Assembly: GCA_965651365.1 (NCBI GenBank)
Contig: CBFGSA010000108.1
Span: 1 to 9,526, forward strand
Direction: 5' to 3'
Origin: DASSBG01 sp965651365
GTDB taxonomy: Bacteria; Pseudomonadota; Gammaproteobacteria; Xanthomonadales; Rhodanobacteraceae
Length of the DNA: 9,526 nt
In this document: piece by piece, positions 7,135 through 9,526 of the stretch
Position numbering within the stretch: the stretch's first letter is position 1
Layout of the letters: the number at the start of each line of letters is the position of its first letter
The notes under the pieces: model-generated
Told to the model about the DNA's origin: nothing
The model's database searches: none
What the model saw: only the letters and a program-made list of their open reading frames with translations
Position numbers and translations under genes: made by a program

Positions 7135-9526
7135 GCGATCAGGCTACCGGCCCGCTGACCGAGGGCTTCGAGCGCAGCCCCGGCGGGGACGGCACGCTGG
7201 GCAGCGGCACCCGGGTTGGCCGGCTGGTGGTGCTGGGGCCGATTGGCGAAGGCGGCATGGGCCGGGTCTACAGCGCCTTTGACTCGATGCTGGACCGGCG
7301 CGTCTGCCTCAAGTTTCTGAAGAGCCGCGGTGTGGACAGCGCCGATGATGCCGGCAACCAGCGCCTGCTCGAAGAGGCGCGGGCACTGGCGCACGTTTCG
7401 CATCCCGGCATTCTGCCGATCTTCGATGTCGGCGAATTCGAGGGTCGCGTGTACCTGGTCACCGAGTTCGTTGACGGCTGGACACTGGCGGACTGGGTCC
7501 GCGTGCGCGAGCCGGCACCGGACGCGATCGTGGCCGCGTTGCGGCGCGCCGGCGAAGGGCTGGCAGCCGCCCACGCCGCATCGATCGTGCACCGGGACTT
7601 CAAGCCGGACAACGTGATGATGGGCCGCGATGGCCGGGTTCGGGTGATGGATTTCGGCCTGGCCTTGCGCGGTGAGTCCGGGTCTGATGTGAGCGATGGC
7701 CACGGCACGCCGCGCTACATGGCACCCGAGCAGCGCGAAGCCGCGCTGGCCACGGCGGCATCGGACCAGTATGCCTTCTGCCTGACGCTGGTGTCCTGCC
7801 TTGGTGGCGATGTCGATGCAGTCCGCAGCGATCCCGAGCAGGTTGCCAGTTTGCCGGTGAACGCACGGGTGCGCGCGGCCTTGCGTCGTGGCCTGTCGTG
7901 CAGCCCGCAGGAGCGCTATCCAAGCTTGCAGAAATTGCTCGATGACCTGGCGGTTCGACGGCGGTCGGCTGTTCGCATCGGGGCCGTGGCTGCAGTCGCG
8001 GTACTGGCCGCGCTGATTGCCGGCTTCTGGTATCAGGGGCGGACAGAGCCACCTTGCAGCGGCAGCGAAGCACTGGTTGCCAGCGACTGGAATCCGGACA
8101 TCGCGGCAGCACTGCACAAGGCCTTCCGCGCCACCGGCTCGCCCGTGGCCGAGCAGAGCTTCAGTCTGGTCGACAGCACCTTGAACCAGTTTGCCGTCGA
8201 CTGGAGCCAGTCCCGCGGCGAAGCCTGCCGCGCCACCGAAGTCCGCCACGAGCAGTCCCAGGCGATGCTGGACCGGCGCATGCTGTGCTTTGACCGCCGC
8301 CTGCGCGAGCGCAATGCGGTGATCAAGCTGCTGCACAGCGCCGACGCCAAGGCCGTTGCCGAAACCGGCGACATCCTGTCCACCATCGACCCGGTGTCGC
8401 GCTGCAACGACCTCGAATCACTGACCAGCCTGCGCGTCGACCCGGTGGCCGAATCGCGGCGTGCAGACTTTGCCCGGATCGACGAGCAACTGGCCCAGGC
8501 CAACGTGCAGTTCGAGGCCGGGCGCTACGCCACCGCGTTCGACGTGGCGCAACAGGGGCTGAAACAGGCCGAGGCGCTTGATCACCCGTGGCAACTGGCA
8601 CGCGCGCATTACGCCGTGGGCCGCAGCGCCGAGCCGTTGGACAAGTTTGAGCTGGCTGAACCCGAACTGGAGCGTGCCTTCCGCAGCGCCATTGCGCTGG
8701 GTGACGACGCACTGGCCGCCCGATCGCTGGCGCACCTGATGTTCATCGCCAGTTCGCGCCAGGTCGACGCCCTGCGGGCGCAGCGCTGGATCGACTGGAA
8801 GCAGAGCCTGGAACCCTGGTTCGCGCATGACCCGCAACTGGCGGCGCTGCTGGATCTGGAGCATGGCCTGGCACTGGAGCCGGCGGGTGACCTGAAATCG
8901 GCCGAAGCATTGCTGCGGCGTGCCGTGCAGACGCTTGAAGCCAAACTGGGTGCGCAGGCGATTCCCACGCTGCGTGCGCGCGGCAACTACGCCAATGTGT
9001 TGTTGATGCAGGGACGCATGAACGAAGGTGCCGGAAAGCTGGAAAAGCTGATACCGGACATGCGCGCGGTCCTCGGCAACCAGCATTCCAACCTGGCCTC
9101 GATGCTGGGTAGCCTCGCCACAGCCTGCAAGGAAACCGGGCGCACTGCCGACGCCTTGAAGCTGGAGCGCGAGGCACTGGATATCGTCGTGGCCAATCTC
9201 GGCCCGGACCATTCCGAAGTCGGCCTGCGCCGCCTCTCGCTGGCGGAAAGCCTGCTCAATGCAGGCCATCCGCAGCAAGCCCTGCAACAAGCCACGTCGG
9301 CGGCCGGGATTTTCAAGGCGAGCCTGGATGAAGACCACCCGTGGCGCCTGATTGCCGCAACTGTCGTTGCAGGCATACAGCACAAACTTGGGCATTCCGC
9401 ACCGGCCCTGGCCACGCTCGATTCGGCAATCAGCTTGTGCCCGGTGTCGGAAATGCCGGCCCGTCATCAGGCCGGCACCTGGGTTACCCGGGCGCGCATT
9501 CTGGCGGCACTGTCGCGCGCGGCCGA
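7131..9526 (+). CDS. Transmembrane Ser/Thr protein kinase with C-terminal TPR region (3' end outside window)
   Basis: The frame is open from ATG 7131 to the window end (798 codons) without a stop, so the gene is partial. The kinase domain spans about residues 31-275: glycine loop IGEGGMGRVY (Gly39, Gly41, Gly44), Lys61, helix-C Glu82, HRDFKPDN (Asp156, Asn161), DFG 174-176, GTPRYMAPE (APE 198-200) and DQYAF. All residues needed for phosphotransfer are present. The stretch after DQYAF is short and lacks the GxxPF segment common in this class. RRRSAVR then precedes a single membrane helix (about 281-301); positive-inside logic puts the kinase in the cytoplasm and the rest in the periplasm. The periplasmic part has cysteines 309, 366, 386 and 425, then helical TPR-like sequence, with kinesin-light-chain-type 42-residue repeats from about 600 (LGNQHSNLA, LGPDHSEVG, LDEDHPWRL). 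This is the Pkn/STK-TPR architecture seen in myxobacteria and Xanthomonadales. Its likely partner is the overlapping FHA regulator. The ligand is unknown. Confidence 0.95.
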   Translation, partial: MSDQATGPLTEGFERSPGGDGTLGSGTRVGRLVVLGPIGEGGMGRVYSAFDSMLDRRVCLKFLKSRGVDSADDAGNQRLLEEARALAHVSHPGILPIFDVGEFEGRVYLVTEFVDGWTLADWVRVREPAPDAIVAALRRAGEGLAAAHAASIVHRDFKPDNVMMGRDGRVRVMDFGLALRGESGSDVSDGHGTPRYMAPEQREAALATAASDQYAFCLTLVSCLGGDVDAVRSDPEQVASLPVNARVRAALRRGLSCSPQERYPSLQKLLDDLAVRRRSAVRIGAVAAVAVLAALIAGFWYQGRTEPPCSGSEALVASDWNPDIAAALHKAFRATGSPVAEQSFSLVDSTLNQFAVDWSQSRGEACRATEVRHEQSQAMLDRRMLCFDRRLRERNAVIKLLHSADAKAVAETGDILSTIDPVSRCNDLESLTSLRVDPVAESRRADFARIDEQLAQANVQFEAGRYATAFDVAQQGLKQAEALDHPWQLARAHYAVGRSAEPLDKFELAEPELERAFRSAIALGDDALAARSLAHLMFIASSRQVDALRAQRWIDWKQSLEPWFAHDPQLAALLDLEHGLALEPAGDLKSAEALLRRAVQTLEAKLGAQAIPTLRARGNYANVLLMQGRMNEGAGKLEKLIPDMRAVLGNQHSNLASMLGSLATACKETGRTADALKLEREALDIVVANLGPDHSEVGLRRLSLAESLLNAGHPQQALQQATSAAGIFKASLDEDHPWRLIAATVVAGIQHKLGHSAPALATLDSAISLCPVSEMPARHQAGTWVTRARILAALSRAA

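Overview
The window is GC-rich and densely coding. It looks like a chromosomal segment from a gammaproteobacterium of the Xanthomonadales/Lysobacterales, plausibly a Rhodanobacteraceae- or Lysobacter-like lineage. This rests on the protein types (M13 lipoprotein peptidase, DUF255/thioredoxin protein, and an FHA-AAA+ regulator next to a TPR-bearing Ser/Thr kinase), on a REP doublet carrying the GAGCGGC...GCCGCGA signature, and on heptamer CCCGANN tandem arrays between genes. The placement is inference; there is no rRNA or other marker to confirm it.

Layout: (1) 1-56 is a perfect 7-bp tandem array, directly downstream of (2) a minus-strand gene at 63-2189 for an M13 (neprilysin/PepO-like) zinc metallopeptidase with a lipoprotein signal. 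(3) The divergent intergenic region 2190-2407 carries a 25-bp perfect inverted repeat whose arms are themselves small palindromes (a REP doublet, REPIN/SMAG-like). (4) A plus-strand gene at 2408-4390 encodes a thioredoxin-domain DUF255 (YyaL/SSP411) protein. (5) The gap 4391-4645 holds a small hairpin, a second heptamer array of a different unit, and a possible -10 box. (6) 4646-5323 encodes a four-helix b-type cytochrome. (7) 5398-7134 encodes an FHA + AAA+ (sigma-54-activator-like) + Fis-type HTH regulator. (8) Overlapping it by 4 bases, 7131 to the window end encodes the start of a large transmembrane Ser/Thr kinase with a C-terminal extracytoplasmic TPR region; this gene is cut by the window edge.

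The most interesting unit is (7)+(8). The FHA domain is a phosphothreonine-binding module and the next gene, translationally coupled, is a Ser/Thr kinase with an apparent periplasmic sensor half. The natural reading is a phospho-signalling pair in which the membrane kinase controls the transcription factor. The regulator keeps Walker A, Walker B, arginine-finger and sensor II motifs, but its sigma-54 contact loop reads GVATGV instead of GAFTGA, so its RNA polymerase target is an open question. A second theme is the heptamer arrays: both place GGG runs every 7 bases on the minus strand, a regular G-quadruplex-type pattern, once just after a stop codon and once just upstream of a gene start. The peptidase, DUF255 and cytochrome genes look like ordinary housekeeping or envelope genes with no evident functional link to the kinase pair.
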